The position numbers and the translations under genes are program-made. 33,615 nucleotides of DNA from an uncultured Phycisphaerales bacterium (GTDB lineage Bacteria > Planctomycetota > Phycisphaerae > WQYP01): contig CAIMWO010000035.1 in NCBI GenBank assembly GCA_903845195.1, positions 1 through 33,615 of the forward strand, in the 5' to 3' direction. Below the pieces are notes generated by a model, which was given only the letters and a program-made list of their open reading frames with translations, searched no databases and was not told the origin of the DNA. Below, piece after piece: positions 7,713-14,762 of the stretch (positions are counted from its first letter, which is position 1; every line of letters begins with the position of its first letter).

Positions 7713-7804
7713 GCGCGGCTCCCAATAAATCGTCAAAGTCGTCTAAAGAAACGCGCGCCGTCGCCGACGCGCGTATTTTATGTTTCGTGTTTTATGTTTT
7801 ATGT
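7673..7804. repeat. Stuttered heptamer inverted repeat E5, one arm inside a signal peptide
   Basis: The left arm (7673-7700) has four ACATAAA-type units and the right arm (7777-7804) four TTTATGT-type units, arranged as mirror images. The third unit is variant in both arms (ACATAAT against the complement ACACGAA). The left arm lies within the first codons of the LpoB-like gene. Between the arms sit that gene's ribosome binding site and a 7-bp GC hairpin. Confidence 0.8.
7751..7774 (-). terminator. GC-rich hairpin between the two LpoB-like genes
   Basis: ACGCGCG (7751-7757) pairs perfectly with CGCGCGT (7768-7774). Read on the minus strand it is followed by TTTCTTT, as in a weak terminator or attenuator inside the operon. 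Confidence 0.45.
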
Positions 7805-7811
7805 CTGGAAC

Positions 7812-8402
7812 TCAGTTGAGCGTCCTTACTTCATAGCTGCCTTCCCACACCTGCACGCCCGTACGCAGATCCGTCAACTGGAACGTGCACAGGAAGTACG
7901 AGGTACGCCCGTCATACTTGCTGTAGAACACGCCCTTCAAGGCATACTGCGGCTTCACCCGCTGGCTGACCGGCTGGCCCGTGCGGCTCGCATCTTCCAT
8001 CGGATCCGGATTCCCCAACTCCTGCCCCTGCAGACGTTCCAGCGTCTGCCGCTCCTCCACAAACGCAATCTTGTCCCGCGTCTTGCTGGAGTTCAGCAGC
8101 GTCTTGAGGCGCGCCACGTAAATGTCGTAATTCCGCGTCGGCTCGTTCTCGGTCTTGTTCTCGATGCTCTTCATCACCACCACGACCTTGTACGGATTCT
8201 GCACGATTTCCGGAATCTGCAGCAGGTCCGGCGCCATCCGGTCCGTCATCTCCCGCAGGTCGCGGCTCTGCAGATTGCGATCCCCCGAGACCACTTTATC
8301 CATGTCCGGCCGCAGTTCATCGCGATTCTTCTCGCATCCGCCCAATCCCAGCGCCAAACTCGTAAGCATCAAACCTGCCGCCGCCAGCATTCCCAATTTC
8401 AT
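7812..8402 (-). CDS. LpoB-like lipoprotein, paralogue 1
   Basis: A 196-residue lipoprotein with signal peptide MKLGMLAAAGLMLTSLA and lipobox GLGGC. The mature part follows the LpoB pattern: REMTDRMAPDLLQIPE, VVVVMKSIENKTEN, YVARLKTLLNSS, FVEERQTLERLQGQE, PQYALKGVFYSK and VQVWEGSYEVRT. It is clearly a paralogue of the next gene, with equivalent blocks in the same order. The start at 8402 is supported by GGAGG about 6 nt upstream. It is the first gene of the lipoprotein operon. The inferred role is regulation of cell-wall synthesis from the outer membrane; this is family-based inference. Confidence 0.72.
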   Translation of the reverse strand: MKLGMLAAAGLMLTSLALGLGGCEKNRDELRPDMDKVVSGDRNLQSRDLREMTDRMAPDLLQIPEIVQNPYKVVVVMKSIENKTENEPTRNYDIYVARLKTLLNSSKTRDKIAFVEERQTLERLQGQELGNPDPMEDASRTGQPVSQRVKPQYALKGVFYSKYDGRTSYFLCTFQLTDLRTGVQVWEGSYEVRTLN

Positions 8403-8578
8403 GATTTTCCTCCGCGATGTGTCCTTCCTTACTCGGGCCGCCAACACGCGACCCCATACTGGGCACTAGATTACCCCCACGCGAAGACGTTAGTCAAAAC
8501 TCTTTTCTTCGCTAATAGAAGAATCCCTGCTCGGATAATCATCGCTTGGATAATCATGTGCGCGAGGCCTGCTTCCGC

Positions 8579-8584
8579 TACAAT
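8579..8584 (+). promoter_or_regulatory. -10 box (TACAAT) of the pseudouridine synthase gene, predicted leaderless
   Basis: TACAAT ends 6 nt before the ATG at 8591, and there is no Shine-Dalgarno sequence. No clear -35 box is seen. Two direct copies of GGATAATCAT (8533 and 8548, 15 bp apart) lie just upstream and might be an operator. Confidence 0.5.
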
Positions 8585-8590
8585 CTGCAA

Positions 8591-9883
8591 ATGATGAAAA
8601 AAACCACCAAAAAACGCCCCGCCACCAAGCGCCCGCCCACCAAGAAGGCTAAAGGGCGCCCTGCCCAACGAGGCAGGAGCCCCATTGGGCATGCTTCCAC
8701 CTCGCCGCTATCACCTCCCATACTTCCCCCCGAAGACGATCTCCCTCCCACCGGCGATGAAGATGTTCTCGTCGTCGCCGACGCCGAAGAATCCGCCGTC
8801 GCCGAGGAAATGCCCCCTGCCCTCGCCATTCCCGCCGCCGGGGCCGAGCAAACCTTCTTCACCCAGCGCTACGAGATCAAGCACGATCTCATGAAACGCA
8901 TCGACCTCTATCTCCGCGACCGCCTCCCCGACGCCTCCCGCGCCATGCTGCAAAAACTCATCAAGTCCGGCAAGGTCCTCGTCAACGGCCGCCACGCCAA
9001 ATCCTCCAACATCCTCCGCGCCAATGACGTCGTCGATGTCACCCTCCCGCAATCCGCCGGCATCGATGGCGGCTTCGTCCCCGAAGACATCCCCCTCGAC
9101 ATCGTCTACGAGGACGACCAGTTCATCGCCATCAACAAACAGGCCGGCCTCATCGTTCACCCCGCCCGCGGACACTGGGCCGGCACGCTCATCAACGCAC
9201 TCCTCTTCCATGCCGAAAAAACCAACTCCACCCTCTCCACCGGCTCCGACCCCTGGCGCCCCGGCATCATCCATCGCCTTGACCGCGACACCACCGGTAT
9301 CATTCTCGTCGCCAAGACCGATGAAGCCCACTGGCGCATCGCCGGGCAGTTTGAACGCCGCACTGTGCGCAAAACCTACATGGCCCTCGTCCACGGCATC
9401 GTTGAGCTCGACTCCGACCTCATCGACGCGCCCCTGGCCGTCAACGCCAAGATCCGCGAGAAATACGCCGTGCGCACCGACATCGGCAAACCCGCCCAGA
9501 CCGTCTACACCGTCAAGGAACGCTACCGCACCGGTGGCCCCGGCGGCGCCGGCTACACGCTCCTTGAACTCGCCCCCAAGACCGGCCGCACCCACCAGCT
9601 CCGCGTCCACTGCCAGCACATCGGACACCCCATCGTCGGCGATTCCATGTACGGCGGCCGCCAGATCACCGCCAATGACGTCCTGCCCACCCAGCGCTCG
9701 ACACCCAGCACCCAGGAGGCCGGTGCCCCGCTCATCACCCGCCAAGCCCTGCACGCCTTCCGCCTGCAGTTCGTCCACCCCACCCTCTTCACCCGCATGG
9801 ATTTACAAGCCAAGATCCCCCCCGACATCGCCCACATGCTCGACCTCCTCGCCCCCTGCCGCCTCCGCAAATCCGCCTCATAG
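8591..9883 (+). CDS. rluD: RluA/RluD-family 23S rRNA pseudouridine synthase with basic N-terminal tail
   Basis: A 430-residue enzyme that isomerises uridine to pseudouridine in large-subunit rRNA. An S4 RNA-binding domain (MLQKLIKSGKVLVNGRHAK region) precedes the catalytic domain. The catalytic motif HRLDRDTTG has D231 as nucleophile, and KTYMALVHG and KTGRTHQLRVHCQHIGHPI are further family signatures. About 85 residues before the S4 domain are non-family: a Lys/Arg/Pro tail (KKTTKKRPATKRPPTKKAKG), then an acidic stretch. Near the C-terminus a short Ser/Thr/Pro insert is encoded by four heptamer units (9690-9717). RluD is the closest subtype by architecture, but the exact target uridines are inferred. 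Confidence 0.87.
   Translation: MMKKTTKKRPATKRPPTKKAKGRPAQRGRSPIGHASTSPLSPPILPPEDDLPPTGDEDVLVVADAEESAVAEEMPPALAIPAAGAEQTFFTQRYEIKHDLMKRIDLYLRDRLPDASRAMLQKLIKSGKVLVNGRHAKSSNILRANDVVDVTLPQSAGIDGGFVPEDIPLDIVYEDDQFIAINKQAGLIVHPARGHWAGTLINALLFHAEKTNSTLSTGSDPWRPGIIHRLDRDTTGIILVAKTDEAHWRIAGQFERRTVRKTYMALVHGIVELDSDLIDAPLAVNAKIREKYAVRTDIGKPAQTVYTVKERYRTGGPGGAGYTLLELAPKTGRTHQLRVHCQHIGHPIVGDSMYGGRQITANDVLPTQRSTPSTQEAGAPLITRQALHAFRLQFVHPTLFTRMDLQAKIPPDIAHMLDLLAPCRLRKSAS
9690..9717 (+). repeat. In-frame heptamer stretch inside the pseudouridine synthase gene
   Basis: Four 7-nt units (CCCAGCG, CTCGACA, CCCAGCA, CCCAGGA) encode a Ser/Thr/Pro/Gln-rich insert between GGRQIT and LITRQALHAF, where relatives usually have a short loop. 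It resembles the intergenic stuttered elements, but no second arm is present. Confidence 0.45.
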
Positions 9884-9925
9884 GCGGGGGCGACACCAAA
9901 ACGCCAGCGCTCTCCTATATGTGCG

Positions 9926-9969
9926 GTAGCAGATTGCCCTCCTGTCTGCACCTCCTGGCAATCTACTGT
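9926..9969 (+). other. Stable hairpin downstream of the pseudouridine synthase gene
   Basis: AGATTGCC (9931-9938) pairs with GGCAATCT (9957-9964), and the stem continues outward past one mismatch. The 18-nt loop holds two CCTCCT segments, complementary to ribosome binding sites. There is no T-run, so it may be a weak terminator or a structured RNA. Confidence 0.35.
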
Positions 9970-10008
9970 CCGCCCTGACGTTATACTCATGTCTCATAAT
10001 GCTATTGC

Positions 10009-10036
10009 GTCATTGGTCATTGGTCATTGGTCATTT
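10009..10036 (+). repeat. Stuttered heptamer element E6 (single arm)
   Basis: Three perfect GTCATTG units are followed by GTCATTT, in the gap upstream of the redoxin-fold gene. The word resembles heptanucleotide repeats of cyanobacterial genomes. Confidence 0.75.
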
Positions 10037-10041
10037 ATACT
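10013..10041 (+). promoter_or_regulatory. Promoter partly built from the heptamer repeat
   Basis: TTGGTC (10013-10018, from the junction of two repeat units) and TATACT (10036-10041) are exactly 17 bp apart. Further TTGGTC copies occur at 10020 and 10027. Transcription would start near 10048, with a leader of about 35 nt. Confidence 0.45.
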
Positions 10042-10082
10042 AGTTTCGTCATTCACCGCCACCACGTCCTCGAGGTCCTGCC

Positions 10083-11153
10083 ATGAAACGCCTGCTCCCC
10101 ATCGGCCTTGCACTCGTCTCATTGCTGCTCCTCGGACAGGCACGCCCACCCCGCTCCCCCAACATCATCTCTACCGATCTCAACGATACGGAAGCGAAAC
10201 TGCCCGACATGTGGAAAATGCTCCACAAGGACAAGAACGCCGACGCTGCCGCCACCGCCATCCCCATTCTCAAGAAAGCCAACCAGCTCATCGACGAACT
10301 CGTCAAAGCCGATCCCTCCGTGGCCCCGCGCCAGCAGTATCACGCCATCCATAACCTGGTCCTTCTGGCCATCCTCGGCGATGACGAATCCGCCAAACGC
10401 CTCGATACCCTCGCCAAATCCTCCGCCCCTTCCACTGCGCACTATGGAAAAGTCGCACACCTCGTCCGCGACTGGTGGACCAACGCCGGCGACGCCAACG
10501 CCCAGAAAAAAATTCTCGACAATGCCAAGTCCCTCGCCAAGGCCAATCCCAAGGATGATTTCCTCACCTTCGCACTCATCGATATGCACGAACATGGCGC
10601 CGCAGTCCCCGATCTCGCCACGGCCGTTGAAGACATCATCTACAGCGACCTGCAGTCGGACGCCGCCCTCCGCTACAAAGCCGCCCCCCACGTCGGACGC
10701 GCCCTGGCCTTCAGCGGTCCCATCCTCGGCCCAAATATGACGTTCAACTCCACCTTCAAATCCGCCGCCTGGAAAGGCAAGGTCATCCTCGTTCATATCT
10801 GGCGCTATGACAATAAGGTGTCTCGCGATCAGCTCGCCCTTCTCAAGAAAATCCTCGACGGCGCAAAAGACAAAAATTTCGAGATCGTCGGCGTCTCCTG
10901 CGAACACAACGTCACCGACATGATCACCTATCTCAAAGAACATCAGATCACCTGGCCCCAACTCGTCGACCCCAATTCTCTCGGCTGGAATCCTCTCGTC
11001 GGTCAATGGCAAACAAGTGTTTCCCAATGCTTCATCATCGACCGCGCCGGTATCGTCCGCGCCAAAGAGCCGCCCTTCGAAAAACTCGATGAGATCCTCG
11101 CCCCAATCCTGGATGAAAAAGCCCCTCCCCCGGCCACCCCGGCCAAGAAATAG
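10083..11153 (+). CDS. Exported redoxin-fold (TlpA/AhpC-like) protein lacking the CxxC active site
   Basis: A 356-residue protein with signal peptide MKRLLPIGLALVSLLLLGQA. The first 200 residues are helical and unrecognised. Residues from about 220 to 345 look like a TlpA/redoxin domain: GKVILVHIWRY aligns with the strand that normally precedes WCxxC, then EIVGVSCEHNV, ITWPQLVD and CFIIDRAGIVRAKE. At the active-site position the sequence reads WRYDNKVSRD, with no cysteine, so thiol-disulfide chemistry of the usual kind is not expected. The start has GAGGT 6 nt upstream. It may be a structural or binding protein of the periplasm; function unknown. Confidence 0.72.
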   Translation: MKRLLPIGLALVSLLLLGQARPPRSPNIISTDLNDTEAKLPDMWKMLHKDKNADAAATAIPILKKANQLIDELVKADPSVAPRQQYHAIHNLVLLAILGDDESAKRLDTLAKSSAPSTAHYGKVAHLVRDWWTNAGDANAQKKILDNAKSLAKANPKDDFLTFALIDMHEHGAAVPDLATAVEDIIYSDLQSDAALRYKAAPHVGRALAFSGPILGPNMTFNSTFKSAAWKGKVILVHIWRYDNKVSRDQLALLKKILDGAKDKNFEIVGVSCEHNVTDMITYLKEHQITWPQLVDPNSLGWNPLVGQWQTSVSQCFIIDRAGIVRAKEPPFEKLDEILAPILDEKAPPPATPAKK

Positions 11154-11334
11154 CAGCGCCAACCGCGACCCCGCCGTTTTTGCTTCGCCTTTCTCCCGTT
11201 TTTCGTCGATGTATCCTATTGGAACGCAGCGTCTTGAGCCGTTCTTGAATTGACTCAGCCCGGACCCTACGATCATTCATCCGTACCGACCTCTTCGCTG
11301 GCCCCCCGATCCCGGCCCTCTTAAGGATTCGCCT

Positions 11335-11850
11335 ATGCATCTGTGCGAACGCTGCAATAAGCCCGCGACGGTGCACCTGACCGAAATCTCTGGCGGCAAG
11401 CCGCACGAAGTCCACCTCTGCGACGCCTGCGCCCAGGAGGCCGGCTATATCCAGCAATCCCACGTCCCCATTAATGAACTCCTCAACCAGTTCCTCAAAT
11501 CCCATGCCCAGATGCCCGATGTCCAAACCCAACGCTGCCCCGACTGCGGCCTCACCTGGCAGGAATTCAAAGACACCGGCCTCCTCGGCTGCGGACGCGA
11601 CTACGACCTCTTCGAAAAACAACTCCAGGGCGTCATCGAACGTGCCCAGCACGGCGGCACCCACCACACAGGCAAAACCTCCGCCAGCAGCGCCCCCGGC
11701 GCCGCCCCGGCCGCCGAAGACCCCGTCAAACTCCGCCAGGCCGAAATCAAACGCCTCAAGAAAGAACTCGATATTGCCGTCAAGGAAGAGTCCTACGAAA
11801 CCGCCGCCAGGATCCGCGACCAGATCAAGTCGATGGAAGGGCCTTCGTAA
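11335..11850 (+). CDS. mcsA: McsA-like zinc protein, activator of protein arginine kinase
   Basis: A 171-residue cytoplasmic protein. Zinc-binding cysteine pairs appear as CERC (C4, C7), CDAC (C29, C32) and CPDC (C68, C71), with a further Cys in GCGRD (C86). The C-terminal part carries a UVR motif (LKKELDIAVKEESYETAARI), the coiled coil also found in UvrB/UvrC and in ClpC adaptors. In Firmicutes McsA activates McsB, which marks proteins with phospho-arginine for ClpCP. It has a clear AAGGA ribosome binding site, and mcsB follows after 123 bp. No ctsR or clpC is seen in the window. Nothing specific is seen between 11154 and 11334. Confidence 0.9.
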   Translation: MHLCERCNKPATVHLTEISGGKPHEVHLCDACAQEAGYIQQSHVPINELLNQFLKSHAQMPDVQTQRCPDCGLTWQEFKDTGLLGCGRDYDLFEKQLQGVIERAQHGGTHHTGKTSASSAPGAAPAAEDPVKLRQAEIKRLKKELDIAVKEESYETAARIRDQIKSMEGPS

Positions 11851-11853
11851 GGC

Positions 11854-11882
11854 ATGACGGCTCGGTTGCCGTAGCGTACAAT
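11854..11882 (+). promoter_or_regulatory. Probable separate promoter of mcsB
   Basis: ATGACG (11854-11859), a 17-bp spacer and TACAAT (11877-11882) lie directly after the mcsA stop. The predicted start near 11889 coincides with the left edge of repeat E7, so that repeat would be the whole mcsB leader. Confidence 0.5.
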
Positions 11883-11892
11883 CGCCAGCGTT

Positions 11893-11971
11893 CGTGTCTC
11901 GTGGCCCGTGTTCCGTGGCCCGTCATGCACGAACGAATCGGATCACGAACCACGGAACACGGACCACGATC
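11893..11971. repeat. Stuttered heptamer inverted repeat E7 forming the mcsB leader
   Basis: The left arm (11893-11927) is five 7-nt units of the CGTGGCC/CGTGTTC type. The right arm (11944-11971) is four units of the CACGGAA/CACGGAC type. The arms are close to perfect reverse complements, with an inner spacer of about 16 nt. The right arm ends 2 nt before the mcsB start codon. Confidence 0.82.
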
Positions 11972-11973
11972 CC

Positions 11974-13044
11974 ATGACCCTCGACAATCTCACCTCCCAG
12001 AACGGCGAATGGCTCTCCGGCTCAGGACCCCAGCAGGACATCGTGATCTCCTCTCGCGTCCGCCTCGCCCGCAACGTCGCCTCCTACCCCTTCATGTCCA
12101 AAGCCAATCGCCTCCAACGCACTGAACTCCACCGCCTCGTCCGCGAAAATCTCCTCCAGGCCCCCTCCACCGGCGCCGGCCGCACGGTCTTCTACGTCGA
12201 CATGGAAAAGACCGATGAGATCGACCGCCAACTCCTCGTCGAACGTCATCTGATCTCCAAACAACACGCCGCCGGCGAAGGCGCCCGCGGCGTCGCCATC
12301 TCCAACGATGAAGCCCTCGCCGTCATGGTCAACGAAGAAGACCACCTTCGCATGCAGATCCTCCGCTCCGGACTTCAACTCCGCGAGGCCTGGCAGGAAG
12401 CCGACAAACTCGACGACCTCCTCCAGCAGCACCTCGACTTCGCCTTCTCCCAGCGCTTCGGCTTCCTCACCGCCTGCCCCACCAACGTCGGCACCGGCCT
12501 GCGCGTCTCCGTGATGCTCCACCTCCCCGCTCTCAAACTCACCGGCGATATCGAAAAAGTCTTCCGCGCCGCCAAAGACATGCACCTCGCCGTCCGCGGA
12601 CTCTACGGCGAAGGCACCGAAGCCATCGGCGATTTCTACCAGGTCTCCAACCAGACCACCCTCGGCCGCTCCGAAGAAGAAATCCTCGCCGAGTTCAACG
12701 ATGTCATCATCCCCCGCATCATCCAGGCTGAACTGGCCGCCCGCCAAATCCTCGAAAATGAACGCCCCCTCGCCCTCGACGACCGCATCGGCCGCGCCAT
12801 CGGCGTTCTCAAATACGCCCGCCTCCTCTCCTCCGAAGAAACCCTCTACTTCCTCTCCCATCTGCGCCTCGGCGTGGTCATGAAACGCGTCACCGGCCTC
12901 GACCTGCCCACCATCAACTCCCTCTTCCTCCAGACCCAGCCCGCCCACCTCCAACGCCTCCTCGGCAAACAACTCGAAGGCGACGCCCGCAAATCCGCCC
13001 GCGCCGAATTCGTCCGCAACAAAGTCGGCAAGAATAATCTTTAA
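11974..13044 (+). CDS. mcsB: Protein arginine kinase McsB
   Basis: A 356-residue kinase of the phosphagen-kinase fold that phosphorylates arginine residues on proteins, targeting damaged proteins for degradation in the cytoplasm. Key motifs are SSRVRLARN (26-34), NEEDHLR (120-126) and CPTNVGTGLR with catalytic C168. The C-terminal part (DARKSARAEFVR) resembles the arginine-rich phospho-arginine sensor of Bacillus McsB. Length matches the family. The ATG at 11974 has no Shine-Dalgarno sequence; it follows an inverted repeat whose stem ends 2 nt upstream, which could restrict initiation. An upstream in-frame start at 11908 would lie inside the repeat and add a non-family segment. Confidence 0.93.
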   Translation: MTLDNLTSQNGEWLSGSGPQQDIVISSRVRLARNVASYPFMSKANRLQRTELHRLVRENLLQAPSTGAGRTVFYVDMEKTDEIDRQLLVERHLISKQHAAGEGARGVAISNDEALAVMVNEEDHLRMQILRSGLQLREAWQEADKLDDLLQQHLDFAFSQRFGFLTACPTNVGTGLRVSVMLHLPALKLTGDIEKVFRAAKDMHLAVRGLYGEGTEAIGDFYQVSNQTTLGRSEEEILAEFNDVIIPRIIQAELAARQILENERPLALDDRIGRAIGVLKYARLLSSEETLYFLSHLRLGVVMKRVTGLDLPTINSLFLQTQPAHLQRLLGKQLEGDARKSARAEFVRNKVGKNNL

Positions 13045-13065
13045 TAGTTATGTTGGCCGCCGCCG

Positions 13066-14736
13066 TCACTCCGCGTGCAACCACTGATCGATCACTTCGC
13101 GATCTGTCGTCACCTTCGCCAATGCCGCCACCAACTCACGGTGCTTGGCTCGGAATTCTTCCGCCGCAATGGACTTATCCTGCAGGTCCAATACGTGCGA
13201 ATCCTTCGCCCAAATCTCGTACGCAACGCAAAAATTCAAAATCGCATCCAGCACCGGCGCTGCCGTCGGATCGCCGATCTTCTTGATGGCCGCGATGCCC
13301 CGGCTTGCAGCATCCAGGGCCGTCGCTGTCGCCAACTCCGCCCGCGGCTGCTGCAATCCGCTCCGCATCACGCCCATCGCCGCGAAGCCTTCGTCCAGTG
13401 TCGTCATCAGCGAAAGCCGTGTCGGCCTCTTCCCGTCGGCCAGTTGCAGCAGGTATTTCGCCGACACATGGTTTGGCGCCAGTTCCAGCACGCGGGCCAT
13501 CTTGCTTCGCGTCGCCGCCACGGCAAACGCCTGCTCCGGTTCTTTCCCCGCGCACTCGGTCCGCAACTCGTCAAAAAGCCGCAGCGCCTCGACCAGCTTG
13601 GCATCGCGATCTTTCCGCATCACGGCAATCGCATCGTCCAGCGTATCCGATGACAGCACCTGTATTTCCCACATCGCCGCCGCCCCGCGCAAAACGATCG
13701 CATCTTCCATCTGCTTGATATTGCTCGTCGGGATCGACACCAACCGGCACTTGTCCAGCGCTGCCCCATGCACCTTCGTCGGCACCGCGCCCACCGGGCG
13801 CACCTTGCCATCCACAGTGATGTCTCCCGTGATCGCCGCATCCGTCGCCAGGTCGAAATCACCCACCGCCGAGAGTATCAGCAGCGTGAACGCCGTCCCC
13901 GCCGACCCGCCATCCTTCGGCGAATATTTGTCGCTGAAACTGATTTCGATCGCTGCCCGGTCCGCTCCCTCATGACGGTTCTTCGCCAGCCTCGTCGCCT
14001 CTTCCAGCGCGATCTGCATCTCTCTGCCGATCTCCCCGATGATCTTGATCCCCGACCCGAACGACGTCGCCTTTCCGGGCGTCGCGATGATCTCCACCGC
14101 CTTGCCGTGATAGTTGCCATCCGACAGCCGCGACACCACGAGCCCGCGCACCGTGCACACATCGCGCACTTCCGGCGCCGGCAGTCCGCCCGAATTGCCA
14201 CCGCGGCCGTCGGCCCAATACCAGACCGGCGCAAATCCTGCCTTCTTTAGCGCCGCCGCCTCCTTGGCACAGGCGTCGTCCGGTGCGACCATCATGATCG
14301 CCCCATACAAATATGCCGCCAGCATCTGATCCGGCTTGTTCTTCGTGTCGCGTTCCATCTCGGCCACTTTCCGCACCTGGCCCAGCCCCTCCTCCTTCGA
14401 CCACTGTTTCACCGGCTTGAGTACGTGATCCTCGCGAAGCGCCGCATCCATCGCCGCCGCGTCGACATTGTCCTTGTCCAGCCGAAGCGCCAATCCGATG
14501 ATCCGCCGGGCCGTCAGGTAATCCTGCTTGTGCGTGAAGAGCACCTCATTGCGCAACAGACCGGCCAGCGCCATCGCCGTCTTCTGCCGATCCGCCTTGT
14601 CCAGCGTGATCTCCCCCTTGAAAATCTGCGATTTCAGATCCGCTGTGACATACGGCTTCTCTTCCGCCGCCGCGGCCGTCGCCAGCAGGACCGACACGAT
14701 TCCGACTATCCCAAACCACCGTTTGATGACGTTCAT
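13066..14736 (-). CDS. Exported Lon-like (S16) Ser-Lys protease without ATPase domain, paralogue B
   Basis: A 556-residue protein with an N-terminal signal peptide (hydrophobic core FGIVGIVSVLLATAAAAE), so it should work outside the cytoplasm. From about residue 205 to 370 it has a Lon proteolytic domain: SPKDGGSAGTAFTLLILSAV carries the nucleophile S278, DAAITGDITVDGKVRPVGAV is the conserved core, and K321 (in VPTK) is the general base. The spacing of 43 residues equals that of E. coli Lon S679/K722. No AAA module is present. The flanking helical regions are unrecognised. The start at 14736 has GAGG at a good distance; an ATG at 14748 is possible. It is second of two tandem paralogues, 26 bp after the first. 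Confidence 0.8.
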   Translation of the reverse strand: MNVIKRWFGIVGIVSVLLATAAAAEEKPYVTADLKSQIFKGEITLDKADRQKTAMALAGLLRNEVLFTHKQDYLTARRIIGLALRLDKDNVDAAAMDAALREDHVLKPVKQWSKEEGLGQVRKVAEMERDTKNKPDQMLAAYLYGAIMMVAPDDACAKEAAALKKAGFAPVWYWADGRGGNSGGLPAPEVRDVCTVRGLVVSRLSDGNYHGKAVEIIATPGKATSFGSGIKIIGEIGREMQIALEEATRLAKNRHEGADRAAIEISFSDKYSPKDGGSAGTAFTLLILSAVGDFDLATDAAITGDITVDGKVRPVGAVPTKVHGAALDKCRLVSIPTSNIKQMEDAIVLRGAAAMWEIQVLSSDTLDDAIAVMRKDRDAKLVEALRLFDELRTECAGKEPEQAFAVAATRSKMARVLELAPNHVSAKYLLQLADGKRPTRLSLMTTLDEGFAAMGVMRSGLQQPRAELATATALDAASRGIAAIKKIGDPTAAPVLDAILNFCVAYEIWAKDSHVLDLQDKSIAAEEFRAKHRELVAALAKVTTDREVIDQWLHAE

Positions 14737-14762
14737 AGCCCGCCTCATCTTCTCGCGCCAGG

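Noticed and set aside
9989..10354. Coding frame starting in the heptamer repeat
   Set aside because: It runs through the repeat and then out of frame across the redoxin-fold gene, with no ribosome binding site.
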